A stretch of 64,000 nt of DNA from Brachionus plicatilis (taxonomy: Eukaryota > Rotifera > Eurotatoria > Ploima > Brachionidae). Made by a program: the position numbers and the translations under genes. A model generated the notes under the pieces. The model saw only the letters and a list, made by a program, of their open reading frames with translations. It was not told the origin of the DNA and did not search any database. Position 1 is the stretch's first letter, and each line of letters opens with the position of its first letter. The DNA lies in contig QEOQ01000658.1 of NCBI GenBank assembly GCA_010279815.1, positions 724,806 through 788,805 on the forward strand, written 5' to 3'. Positions 23,833 through 34,199 of the stretch are shown here, in pieces.

Positions 23833-24020
23833 TTAAGGTATTAATGTTCTTGAAATGTGTTTATTAGAGTCTCGATTAATGATAATTGTTTTAGCCATCG
23901 GTCTAATCTCAAAATCATATAATGTAGTAAAATTCATTCCAAAAAGTACATCATCGTTCATTTTTCTAAGACAAGTATAAACCATCGGGCCTAAATTATA
24001 AAAAGAATAAAAAGGATTTT
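23833..24020 (-). CDS. Possible terminal exon, unrecognised
   Basis: After a good acceptor on the minus strand (TTTTTATAATTTAG) the frame reads PMVYTCLRKMNDDVLFGMNF then TTLYDFEIRPMAKTIIIN and ends RTLIP-stop. Amino-acid use is protein-like compared with neighbouring chance frames. No domain is recognised and no upstream exon is identified. It may be an exon of the same gene as, or an older relic beside, membrane-protein copy 1. Confidence 0.3.
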
Positions 24021-24048
24021 TGTTGCGTTTTTTCCTGGAATAAAGCAA

Positions 24049-26689
24049 TGTATTTAAAATCTAAATAAAAATATTTAATCATTAAAATATTTAAAATATC
24101 AGTGATTTTTTTCTTTAAATATGTCTTCTTTTATTCAATAGTTTTAAATGATGTGAAAAAGATAGGAAGTAAAATACTGTGCTAATTCATTAAATAAAAT
24201 TATTGATTTTTCACCAATTTTACTTGATGAATATAAAAATGACTTACTTTTCAAAAATTAACCTAATAAATTTAAAAATATGAATTTGTTTTAAAAATCA
24301 AGTTTGATGCTTGTTTTCCAATATTTAATAAAAATAAAAAAAAATAATTTTTTATTTAGCTTCTTTAAATTGCCGAACCGAATTGTAATAAACAAAGAAT
24401 TATTGAGATCTAAATAAGAAAACAATCTACAGAACTCACATTTTTCATTTAAATTCATACCATAATATTCTTAATTATCCAAATATTTATTTAATTCACA
24501 AATAATTTTCCATTTGTACAAAACATTCTTCTCTGTTTCAAAAAATTTCTCAAAATCAACTCAAACTTCTATCTGCTGATTTTTAGTATTTTTTTAAACA
24601 AAATTAGGTTAAATTTATAATTTTAAAACGATTTAGAAAAATTAATAAGAATAATATCAGTTATGCAAATTTAGGTAAAAAATTTTTTTTAAGAAATTTT
24701 AGTTAAAAAATAATAAATCGCCAAATACTAACTTAAAATTAAAAAATAATCTTCACCGCTTTTTTTTCGGTTTTGTTGGCATAAAATACTAATTAAATAA
24801 AAATAATAATAAAATAATAAATTAACCATTAAATATGTGATAAACTTATTTTTAGGTATTATTCATGTGTTAAACATTAGCAAAAATTTGGATGTAATGT
24901 GAAATAATTAAGAAATAAACTTGAAAGAAAATTGAAATTGAAAAATACGTTCTATTGTAAAATGACAACTTTTTGATTAATCCGAAAAATTTTTAACATT
25001 TGATATCTTATTTGATAAATAAAAAATTTTTAGTTTCCAAAAGAATTAATATTAAGACTTAATTTCAATAACCACTCTTTTTTCTCTTAAGCTTTAAAAA
25101 TGCAATGAAATTTTTATTTAATTTGATTAATTAATCATCAATTTTAACTTAACTTCAATCTTAGCTCTGAATCTCAGATCAAACCTGTGCTTTTAAAATT
25201 GAATGATTTCAATTTTAATCAAATTCAAAACGTAATATAATTTAAAAATTATTTTTTTATTATTTAATTATAATTTATAAAATATAAGAATAAAATAAAA
25301 TTTAATTTAAAATTTTTTATTAACAGCACTCAAAAGAATTAAACTAAAATAGAGACCCTTCATGTAAAGGTAAAAATTCTGATAAAAGACCTCAAAAAAA
25401 TGTAAATTTGGTAGCTAAGCCCATCAAAGAACAAACTATAAAAAATGTCTTTTAAATAAAATTTTCTTGGAATTATTTGAAAATTCCAATTTTGATTTTG
25501 AAATTATTACTGAATCAACTACCACTGTGACTTAAATTATACCTTCTTCTTTCTACTTTTTATGTAGAATTAAATTCATATTCTGAAAATTTCGGCTCTT
25601 AAGTCCACCCGAAAATAAATATAAAATGGCAATTTTTCGCAGCCTCTATGTGGGTAGGAGAAAAATCAGATGGTTTATATAGTAAACCTTTATTAGGACT
25701 CTATATTAAAATAGCTAATTGATTAATAGCTGTCTCAAAATAAACAGTTCAAAAAAGCTGATAATAAATTATGTAAAATAGCAATTCAAAATAAAACAGC
25801 TGCTAAAAAAATCTTTATTTATTATTATTATTTATTAGTTCCAAGCCTCATAGGCAAAAAAAAGATAAAAAAAAAAAACTTTGTACAAATTATGATTACG
25901 TATTAAAGTCTATTTTCAGTAGATCGTTTAATAGATTAAAAAACAAATCTTTAATTTTCTATCCTAAAAAAAATGACTGATTCACTTTTATTTCGCAAAT
26001 TTATTATTTATTTTTTTATTGTAAATCTGGTCGAGAATAGCTCCTTCAGCAATTTAAAGAACATAAAAAATTATTATTAATTTCTTTTATACTAAATAAA
26101 AATTTAGACTAACTTTTTTTTTGGGCTACTTTTTAGTTGAATAAAGGTGATATTTTAAATGGCGTTTTTTTTGTTTATTGCTATTTTTCATATTTACCTG
26201 GCCGTTTTCACCTTGATATTTTAATTTAGCTATTTTGAATTATTACCCTTTATTCGTAAAGAAATAAAGGTACTAAACTTCTAACTTATTTAAGTAATTA
26301 AAAAAATTAAAACTCTAGTTTTAAATTTTTTTTTCAAAAGAAAAGTCCTCTAAAATTTTTACACTAATTTATTCAATTAATTTTCAAATTTTAAATTTCA
26401 AATTTAATGAAAATTATTAATAAAATAGAGAAAAAAATTGAACTTTGATTGGAGATAACAACATCTCTTAAAAAATTCAATTATTATTAAATAATAATAG
26501 ATTTTTTTGACATCTCCATCAGTTATAATTTTGTTACCAAAAAATAGTCGTTCAGAGTGGATAGAATTTTCTAGTATTTATATAAATGATATATATAATA
26601 TTAACATTCAATTATTTTTACCGAATTCTTTTAAATTTGATTTTTTTAATTAATTAATTTTTTATTTAAAAAAAATATCTGACGAATAT
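24049..26689. other. Gene-poor AT-rich stretch
   Basis: No supported gene. It contains a LINE 3' tail scrap on the minus strand (25822-25865): GCCTATGAGGC hairpin then A/T-rich tandem tail, as at 9346. A patch at 25600-25690 (CTTAAGTCCACCCGAAA ... TATGTGGGTAGGAG) is more GC-rich but not open. Confidence 0.45.
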
Positions 26690-27930
26690 ATAATTGGAAG
26701 GGCGTTTTTTGTTCATCCATCTGATATCGAGCGCTTCGTTCTTAGAATTTTGCTTATCTATAAAAAGGCCCTGTCTCATACGAAAAACTGTTAAGTTTTA
26801 TTGGAGAAATATGTTCGTCTTTTAGTGAAGCTGCAAAAAAAAAGTATTTCTTGAGTCAAATAACCAATGGTTTGACTCAATGGAAGAAGTCTGCTTAATA
26901 ATTACCGATATTAAAGAACTTAGAAATTATTTGATTATTATGATCGAATATTGTCAGCATTCTAATAATAAAAGTTTATGGGAGCATTTTAAAAATGAAT
27001 TTTCACATCTCATTCAAAAAGAATATAGAAGAGTAATGAGAAACAAAACTTAGAATTTGATGACTTCGTTTATAATAAATTATTATATTACATTAATAAA
27101 ATTTTATTTTTAAAATGAAAAAAAATCGTAAATATCTCTAAAAATCATGGAATATGACGCTTCCAAAATTATATCCATTAGTGTATTAAAAAAAATAAGA
27201 CAAGCAGCTAAAACAGATTTATCAACGAAGAATCTAACTATGATATTAATTTGTCAAAAATTGAATATGAACAATATTCTAATAAGTTTAATGTCGAGCA
27301 GCTACATGTTTTTAATTAAATAATTTGTAGAATTAATAGACCAACAAGTAAGTGAATTTTAATTATATTTAACAATAATATTTTAATTTAAATAACCTTT
27401 GGAATAAAAATTATTATTAAATCATTAATTATTTACTTTCAATAAATAAATTAACGAGACAAAAAAAATTTAAATTTTTTTTTAAATAATTTTTATATTT
27501 GAAGGAGATAATTTTTATTTCATTGATGGACCAGGCGGAAATGTTAAAACATGTGTCTGCACAAGTATCATTGCTTATTTAAGAATTCAACAGAAAATTG
27601 TTTTATATGTTGCTCATTCGGCATTGCTGCTCTCCTTTACCTGGTGGTCGAACAACACATTCTCGATTTAAAATACCATTGAATTTAAGTTATTCTTCAA
27701 CTTGCGATGAATCAGTTCAGTCAAAATTAGCCGAATTAATTATTAATTATGATGCATTGACATGCATTTGAATCAGTTTATCGAATTTTTAGAGATCTCA
27801 TCATAGTTAAAAAAAACAATTTGAAAAAGCTCATTTTGGTTACAAAATTGTGCCTTTTGGTAGCGATTTTAGAAAAATTTCTCCAATTATAAAAAGGGAC
27901 AATAGTGCTCAAATTACTCTTAACTCTTAA
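26690..27930 (+). mobile_element. Decayed Helitron (Pif1-like helicase) relic
   Basis: Translation fragments follow the order of Helitron helicase. 26692-26790: GRVFFVHPSDIERF-like block leading into LRILLIYKKALSHT. 26880-27050: SMEEVCLIITDIKELRNY and NNKSLWEHFKNEFSHLI. 27500-27600: FIDGPGGNVKT, a degraded Walker A (GPGGTGKT expected), then IIAYLRIQQKIVL. 27630-27740: TTHSRFKIPLNLSYSS. 27840-27920: FGYKIVPFGSDFRKISPII. Numerous stops and frameshifts. No Rep nuclease domain or Helitron termini (5' TC, 3' CTRR hairpin) recognised. Confidence 0.7.
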
Positions 27931-27984
27931 CAAATCCTCATTTTGGAAAAATACTTAAGTTTTAAAGCTAAAAACTAACATAAA

Positions 27985-28273
27985 ATGTCCCTTTCTATCC
28001 TAGTGGATAATGGGGAGGCGCTCATCTCCTTTTCATGTACCTTTTTGAGCAACGGCTCCGACCTGACACAGAGGTAACTGCATCGAGTTGGTCATCTACA
28101 CCGCTTTTATTACCCAGTCGAAACCAGTACCTTTATTTTTATGATGAAAGGGGTTTAAACATTCGTCCGGTACTGCAAAGATATTTTGAAGATTTTTTCA
28201 CCCTCAGCGGGTTTCGAACTTTCGATCCTCTGCTTGCATGATTAACACATAAACCATTCGGCTACACGGGCTG
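27985..28273 (-). mobile_element. tRNA-derived SINE
   Basis: The minus strand opens with a tRNA-like head: CCCGTGTAGCCGAATGG carries a perfect RNA polymerase III A box (TAGCCGAATGG, plus 28254-28264), and AGTTCGAAACC (plus 28210-28220) is a B box at normal spacing. A body of about 200 bp follows that is far more GC-rich than the flanks, ending near TAGGATAGAAAGGG. The tRNA part no longer folds into a complete cloverleaf by eye, so it is a SINE rather than a tRNA gene. No clear target duplication seen. The partner LINE is unknown. Confidence 0.7.
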
Positions 28274-28344
28274 TAAAAAAAAAAAAAAACCAACATCCGA
28301 GTATTAAATAAAACTGGAAAAGATAAAGAGAATGCAAATACTAA

Positions 28345-28905
28345 CTATAAAAAATTATTAAAATTAACCAAAGTTATTTAGGTAAAATGTCAAAATGTAA
28401 AAAGGACCTACAGTTTAAAAAAATAAAAAGAAGTACAGTTTATAAAATATAAACATTTAAAAACATTGGTTTTCAATATTAAAGAAATATCATAAAACAC
28501 GAAGGAAAAAGAAAAAATCTGTATTGTCACTGTTTGCTTGCTGAAAAAAGAAATTGTAAAAAATTGTGCCCATAAATTCAACAATTAAATTTAAAAAATC
28601 CAAGGGTACATAGTCTTTTTTGTCATTAGTTAGCTTGATTATGACAATTTTGCCACTTTAACATTTGAATTGAATGATTTTTCTGCCTTCTGATTTAATT
28701 ATTCGTCATTTAATTTTTTACTATTTTCTTTATTCAAACAATATTTGCAAATTTTTTAGATACAAACTTTATTTCGAAATTTGCTCTTTTTTTATACAAA
28801 CCTTAAAGTTTATTGATAAAAAACAATAAAATTTTTTTTACCAATGTTCGGGAAACTCTGCCTTCTCACGAGGATCGGTCTAAATAAGATTTGATAACCA
28901 GACCA
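28345..28905 (-). repeat. Dispersed repeat, inverted copy
   Basis: Inverted, diverged copy of 18690-19175; the shared core includes TGTTCGGGAAACTCTG near 28850 and CCAAAGTTATTTAGGTAAAA near 28370. A shorter direct repeat (28471-28510, CATAAAACACGAAGGAAAAA) occurs within it and again at 29205-29245. Confidence 0.65.
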
Positions 28906-29204
28906 AAAAAAGAAAAGCAAAAAGTAGAGTCCGTTTGGTTGTTAATATCTATCTAGACGGTCAAGAACCCTTGCTCTTTGTGATTTTATACAAAAAAAAC
29001 TCGTTTTGGATGGAGAAACAATGAGAATACTTAAGGAGAAGTAATTCTACGTGAGTAAAATTAAATATTTGATAAAAATTAAATAACTGTTATTTTGCGA
29101 CCAGTAAATCTCATGGTTCTAATAAAAAATTAACAAAAAAATATTTACTTTCAAAGTTTTAAAATAACAATATTGTTTCAGGTGTTTAAAGAAAAAAAAA
29201 TGAT

Positions 29205-29245
29205 TTTCATTATTAAAGAAATATCATAAAACACGAAGGAAAAAT
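29205..29245. repeat. Short direct repeat of 28471-28510
   Basis: About 40 bp (ATTAAAGAAATATC then ATAAAACACGAAGGAAAAA) repeated about 735 bp downstream of the first copy, with few mismatches. Confidence 0.75.
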
Positions 29246-29673
29246 AAAAAATAAATAAACATGTCAAATTTTAATTAGAACTTTTCTCTAAATTGTTTTT
29301 TTGATTGTAAGTCAACTCATTTCAAAAGTTAAAAAAGAAATTTTGTTTTCATAGAAATGACCGATCAAGAGACACAGTCGGAAAATCAGTGAATTTGCTA
29401 AATCTGTGCAAATATCGCAAAATTGCAAGCTATTTAAAAGTTTTAAAAATAAAACACAATTAATTGACACAGATTTTGCAGACTTTTTTAGCTGGTGAAT
29501 CAAAAGTTTTTCACATTGTTTCATATGCTGAACAAATTCTTAATCATTAAAAGAAAACAATTAACATTTTTTTCTTTTTGTATTGGAAGTTTTGCATGAA
29601 ATTTCACAATGCCTAGATTTTTAAAAAATAAAAATTTTTTTGTTCAATTTTTTTTTCAACAACTTAAAAAACA

Positions 29674-30160
29674 GCCGAATGAGGGCATCAAGTATATTGG
29701 GCAGCATTTGGACACGCAAATATCCTTAATGTACGAGTTTCAAGACTATTTAAAAAAAGCCGAAGTAGAAATGCAGTACTCGCCTGACTTCGACAAATTC
29801 AACAAGCAAATTTTGACCTGAAAAAAATCCAAGAAGACAAAGTAGGCTTTTTTTACCCCTTTTTGGTCTATTGTTTTATTCTAGACGTGAAACATGGTAC
29901 TTGCATTCCACGTTTAAGCTGTGGGAAGCGGTGCTGAACGTCATCAAACAGCACTCCAAGTATCACCAAGTGGCCAGCGAAATATGCTGGTAACATGTGG
30001 ATTACATCCGGCCTATGTTTATCAAATGCAATGCTTCATAAATTACTTCATAAATACACCGATAACAAGACAAAGTCGTTCAAAGCTAGAAACGAGTTCA
30101 TACTAGGCATTGATTCAGCCAATGCTTGCCTCAATAAATTATGCATCAATAAATTTTAAC
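29674..30160 (+). pseudogene. srGAP-like F-BAR gene fragment (pseudogene)
   Basis: Two exons of an F-BAR domain like that of SLIT-ROBO Rho GTPase-activating proteins. Exon A (29674-29841, after AAAAAACAG) reads GIKYIGQHLDTQISLMYEFQ then DYLKKAEVEMQYSPDFDKF, matching the first F-BAR helix with its hallmark of an LLxDLQxFF-like segment followed by AEIELEYS. A 43-bp GT-AG intron (29842-29884) follows. Exon B reads STFKLWEAVLNVIKQHSKYH then QVASEIC and a stop; in another frame KARNEFILGIDSANACLNKL continues the domain. There is a frameshift near 29815 and stops in exon B, and no SH3 or RhoGAP exons follow. The intron is retained, so this is a duplicated fragment rather than a processed copy. The exons are GC-richer than the flanks. 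Confidence 0.6.
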
Positions 30161-31096
30161 AAATTTAAACAAACAAATTCATTGGAGACATTGTTGACGT
30201 AAGTTGAAAATTATCATTTTTTTATGTCTTTTTTCAAATATTTAAAAAAAAAATTAAAAAAATTGTTTTTTGTAAAAAAGTTTAAAATTTTTTTTTAATT
30301 CTTGTTAAGGAAAAAATTTTAAAGTTAATTTAATATTTTTAATTGATCTTTTCTTTCTGTAGAGCTCATTTTTTTCTTCAATAAAATTTTTTGAATGTCT
30401 CCGAGTAAATGAGATTTTTTTTAATTGAAATTTTTAGATTAAAATAAATATTTTATAATTCTTTAAATTTTAAAGAATCATAACCAAGTAAATAAAATTG
30501 CATAAGAGAAAATTAATTAAAACTTTATAAAATTTATTAAAATGATAGTATTAAAATTTATAATCTGAACAAAATTCATGAAAATATTTTTTTGTTACCT
30601 TATGTTTAATGAATTATATTTAATGACACTTTTAATTTTAAAGATTTTTAGAGACAATATTTTATGACTAATTTAATTATCTGACTTAACAAAATTTATA
30701 AATATTAAGAGGATAAATTTTATTTAAAAGTATATTTCAAATTATATTTTGAACAAATAACAATTCTAAAAACTTGAAAATGAATTTTCGGTAATAAAGC
30801 TTCATTTGGATCCCAAATTAATAAAATATAAACAAAATAAAAAAATCATTTTTGTTGATTGAAATCCTTTTTTAATTTTTGAATAGTTTTCATGTTTCTT
30901 ATTAAAAATCTGTATAGAAGGTCTTCGATTTAGGCAAATTCCATTTTTCAAGGATTTGGTCCCAAAGATAAATGGATTTTGATGGACTTTTTTGTATCAT
31001 ATAATGTTATTGGTTTCTTTGTTTTTTAATTTGTCATTTATGTTTGAATTTTTTGTAAGAGGTGTAAATAATGATCAAATTTTAGAAGAAAAAAAT
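30161..31096. other. Intergenic AT-rich sequence
   Basis: No gene supported. The first part may contain further eroded srGAP-like sequence, but nothing can be read as protein. Confidence 0.4.
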
Positions 31097-31452
31097 GGGG
31101 CTGTGAAGTCCATTTCAATTCGATCGTTTCAATTCAGAAAAGGTTGAATAACTTTTTTACTATAAGGAATAATTTAGTTCTGTAAAATGCTTAATGTTTA
31201 AGCAACTTTGCTTAATCCGAAAATATATGTCTGCAAAAACTCTGCAAAGTAAGTGCACAATTGATTTGAATACTTTTTAAGGGCGTGCAAAATGCATAAA
31301 ATTTCAGAGTATTTTGCACACTTATTTTACTGAATCAAGCAAATTTGCTTATAATTAAGCATTTTATAGAACTAAATTATCTCTTTTAGTAAAAAAAATA
31401 TTTTAGTTTTTCTGAATTGAAAAGATCGAATTGAAACGAACTTCACAAACCC
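31097..31452. mobile_element. MITE with about 45-bp terminal inverted repeats and 9-bp target duplication
   Basis: The left end GGGGCTGTGAAGTCC then TTTCAATTCGATCGTTTCAA is mirrored at the right end (rc: GGGTTTGTGAAGTTCG...) over about 45 bp with few mismatches. Flanking 9-mers gAAAAAAAT and aAAAAAAAT suggest a 9-bp duplication, though the A-run weakens this. Internal smaller inverted repeats (AAGCAACTTTGCTTAA, TGCAAAATGCAT) are present. Non-autonomous; Mutator-like by target-site length. Confidence 0.65.
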
Positions 31453-32667
31453 AAAAAAAATTGATTTTTATTAAATTTATAATTCACAGTTAATTTAATA
31501 TTTTGTTCAGCAATTAATTTTTTCTTATAAGAGTATTTTATGAATATGAGTTTTACAAATATGAGTTTAGTTTAGTATTTTATTAAAAATAGAATTTATA
31601 AACAGACTGATAGCTTTATCTTGAACAAGTTATCAAAAAAATTTAGAAAACTGAAGATAAGGTTATTTTTTGTTAGCAATAACAAAATTAATGCTTAAAT
31701 TAACCAATTAATTTTTTTTACTTTTGCACTGTAGTTTTTATTCTCATGGTTGAACATAAAATATTAGTTAAATTAAATTACAGCAAAATACAAACTTAAA
31801 CACAAAATTATAGCTAAATAAGGAATGCTCTTAAAATTAAAATTTATTTAGATTTTTTATAGGATAATAAAACTATTTCTAATTTTATAATTTTAAAAAA
31901 CTATTTAAAAATAAATTTCAAAGTATTTTTTTAACCATCTTTTTTATTTTCCGAAATCGCTGTATAAAGAAAGAAAAGATGAATGGTGAAGCTATAACAA
32001 AGCATCGGGTTCAACTAGGTATACAATTTTTAATTCTTTAGCCTATGATTTTTATGTAAATAATCTTTTAAAAATGAGTTTTTTTTATGATGTTTTTCAA
32101 AACACTCATTTTCCAATAAAGTTAAGATTTTTTTTGTAATATTAAAAAAAGGAAGAAAATCAAAATAATTAAAATGATCTGGTATTAGATTATTAAAAAA
32201 ATCAAGGACTTGCTAAGTTAGTACACTAAAAAGATTAAAAGCCTTAAATAAAAAAGCAATTTTTAATTTTTAAAACCTCGCTAATCATTTACTGGTTGCA
32301 TCTATTCTTAATTTAAAGGGTTGACTGCTTTGCAGCAGTGTTAAAAAATTAAAGAGTCTTATTTTATTTTAATTAATTGAGGATTTTAATTATTTTTATT
32401 CTATATTGATAATTTATAACAATTTTATCATTTTGATTATTTTAAAACTATTTGATTCTACGAAAAAAACCTAATTGACATTGAAATTCTATTTCCAAAA
32501 CTATAAAAAGTGTTTTGAAATTTTAAATGTAAATAAATTCAAAATTAATCATTTTATTAAATAAGAGCTAAATAAAGTTAGTTTAGCTTTAACAATTTTA
32601 TTTAAAATCAATTGATAGTATTTAAATTAAAACTTCAAATTTATGAAATTCTCAAAAATGTCTTAGT
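31453..32667. other. Intergenic or intronic AT-rich sequence
   Basis: No gene supported. An ATG frame at 31979-32018 (MNGEAITKHRVQL) followed by GTATAC could be an upstream exon of membrane-protein copy 2, but its phase does not obviously fit the next exon. Confidence 0.3.
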
Positions 32668-33208
32668 TTGATCAGATTATTGAATTTTTATTAGAAGCCT
32701 CACAATCGATTAAAGCCCGAATAGCAAATTCAATAGCTTTAATTATTGAGACTTTTACATCGCTTTTGGTCAGCTTTATGCTTCTGTTACGGAGTTTTAT
32801 AGATGTTATGGTCGTTGTAGTTCCATTGCTGTCTCGTGGAATTGCAGATATTGTCCAAATGCTGACTCGTGGAATTTCAGATGAAGTTCCATTGCTCATT
32901 CGTTCAACTTCAAATGAAATCAAAGTTTTAATAAAAGTAATGAAGAACCTTCTTTTTACCAGTCTGGCGTGCTCATTATTTATAAGCATCTTTTATATTT
33001 CTGATTTTTGTTTGAATACAATCAGTTTAGCCGTAATTGGATTATTTATTGGACTAGTTCAAAGTTTTTATTTAATGGAAAAACAACTTATTTTTTTAAT
33101 TGTTTTCTTGGTCCGTTTGTTGCTGTCTTTACGCCACACATATTTCTCCCGTTTTATAGATTATTACTCGATTTAATCGGTGATTTCATTGTTCGTTATT
33201 CAAGTTGA
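32668..33208 (+). pseudogene. Membrane protein with 11-residue repeats, copy 2 (frameshifted)
   Basis: After a candidate acceptor (GTCTTAG, ends 32667) a frame runs through a helical N-terminus (FDQIIEFLLEASQSIKAR). An array of 11-residue repeats follows (for example SRGIADIVQML, TRGISDEVPLL, IRSTSNEIKVL), then the hydrophobic segments shared with copy 1 (KNLLFTSLACSLFISI...). The repeats correspond to 33-bp tandem DNA units at 32821-32919. Small indels around 33065-33100 shift the frame relative to copy 1, so the C-terminal part (GPFVAVFTPHIFLPFY ... RYSS) lies in a second frame. The gene is therefore probably broken unless alternative splicing removes the shift. The 11-mer amphipathic pattern recalls exchangeable-apolipoprotein-type repeats; homology is not established. 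Confidence 0.5.
32821..32919 (+). repeat. 33-bp coding tandem repeat (3 units)
   Basis: Three successive 33-bp units share the cores CTCGTGGAATT and GATGAAGTTCCATTGCT and encode the 11-residue repeats of membrane-protein copy 2. Confidence 0.7.
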
Positions 33209-33475
33209 ATAATTTATTCTATTAAAGATATTATTGTAGTACCAAATACTTGATTTTTTTTACAATAATTTATTTGTTATATTATATCATTTAATTAAAA
33301 ATAAGATTTTTGAAATATTATTAAATTTAATAAAATATTTTTCATTTGAAATTTTAATAGAATTAATTTCAAATTTTAAAAAAATTAATTTAAATTAAAA
33401 TAAGTTGCTCTAAACATGAATATTCTGCTTTTATTTTAAAACAATTTACTTGAAAGATATTAAGTTTTCAAAAAT
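33209..33475. other. AT-rich spacer
   Basis: 3' flank of membrane-protein copy 2; nothing recognisable. Confidence 0.4.
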
Positions 33476-33814
33476 TTACCTAAAATAAATTAATCCTACA
33501 GAATATATCAGAGTTATTGCAGAGCTTAGGATTCGTTTTGTACATATTTTGTTTAATGTTGAGTAGTATTCGAAGAGAAGTCGGTTCTCTTCGAAATACA
33601 TATGCTGGTCCAGAAGCACCTTGTTGTCGTCAATGCGCTCCAGGAACCTGTATCCGTGGAACGGAAGTCGTCCCGCGGACTGGACCACGTGGGCATAAAG
33701 GGGCAACTTCAGCCCCGGTTCCCTACACCTACTTTTCAGTAGGGTAAGGATTAGGTCTCTGTTATTCGGAACATCCTCGATATTCCGAATAATAATCTCC
33801 TGAATGACCTCCAT
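33476..33814 (-). CDS. Unassigned ORF, possibly retroelement gag-like
   Basis: A 112-codon minus-strand frame starts at ATG 33814 after a long A-rich leader. It reads IRNIEDVPNNRDLILTLLKS, KLPLYAHVVQSAGRLPFHGY and LLDQHMYFEENRLLFEYYS; the last part (CTKRILSSAITL...) is probably intronic or post-break. The first two thirds are much more GC-rich than the surroundings. It lies just downstream, on the same strand, of a Ty3/gypsy integrase tail. I cannot identify a domain. It may be the start of a gag from a tandem element or a third ORF. Confidence 0.35.
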   Translation of the reverse strand: MEVIQEIIIRNIEDVPNNRDLILTLLKSRCREPGLKLPLYAHVVQSAGRLPFHGYRFLERIDDNKVLLDQHMYFEENRLLFEYYSTLNKICTKRILSSAITLIYSVGLIYFR

Positions 33815-34199
33815 ATTTTCTTCTTTTTTTTTTATTGATTTTTTTTTTTTAGTTTCTTCAAACTATTTTTACTTCCAGCCCTTTTTATTTCGTTGGATTT
33901 CTATCCACGTGTTTTTTTTTTTGATTTTTTTTTTTTTCTTTAGTTTCTAGAGAGGATCACAATAAGATGATCCAAAAAATAAAACACTTGCTTTCTTGCT
34001 AGTTACTAAATTTTGTCTTGCGCTTGCTAAATAATGCACTTGTTTTTTTTTCAAAAAAAAATTTAAAAATTTGATTTTTGCTTTAACTTACGAAACGCTT
34101 GCTGTAATCAAATTCAAAAAAAAAATAATAATACATTAAGTGAAAATAAGTAAATAAATACATAAATAAATAGATAAATTATTCTTGTGTGATATCAAG
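33815..34199. other. Homopolymer-rich spacer, possible LTR/leader
   Basis: Long T-runs on the plus strand (33825-33850, 33908-33940). On the minus strand it separates an integrase tail from a new ORF, where an LTR plus leader could lie, but clear TG...CA ends are not visible. Confidence 0.25.

Noticed and set aside
28035..28241. 68-codon plus-strand frame
   Set aside because: Lies antisense within the tRNA-derived SINE; no protein similarity.
28200..28273. Functional tRNA gene
   Set aside because: A and B boxes are present, but the acceptor and anticodon stems do not pair convincingly and a long body follows, so it was called a SINE.
29312..29524. 70-codon minus-strand frame, and the plus-strand string EFAKSVQISQNCKLF opposite it
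   Set aside because: Both strands look partly coding-like, but neither has splice context or a recognisable domain; not enough to call.
18690..33208. One large inverted duplication joining the 18.7/28.3-kb repeat pair and the 22.7/32.7-kb gene pair
   Set aside because: Centres of symmetry differ (about 23.8 kb versus 27.9 kb), so a single event cannot explain both.
33517..33747. 76-codon plus-strand frame
   Set aside because: Opposite the ATG-initiated minus-strand ORF; Cys/Gly/Pro/Arg content looks like a shadow.
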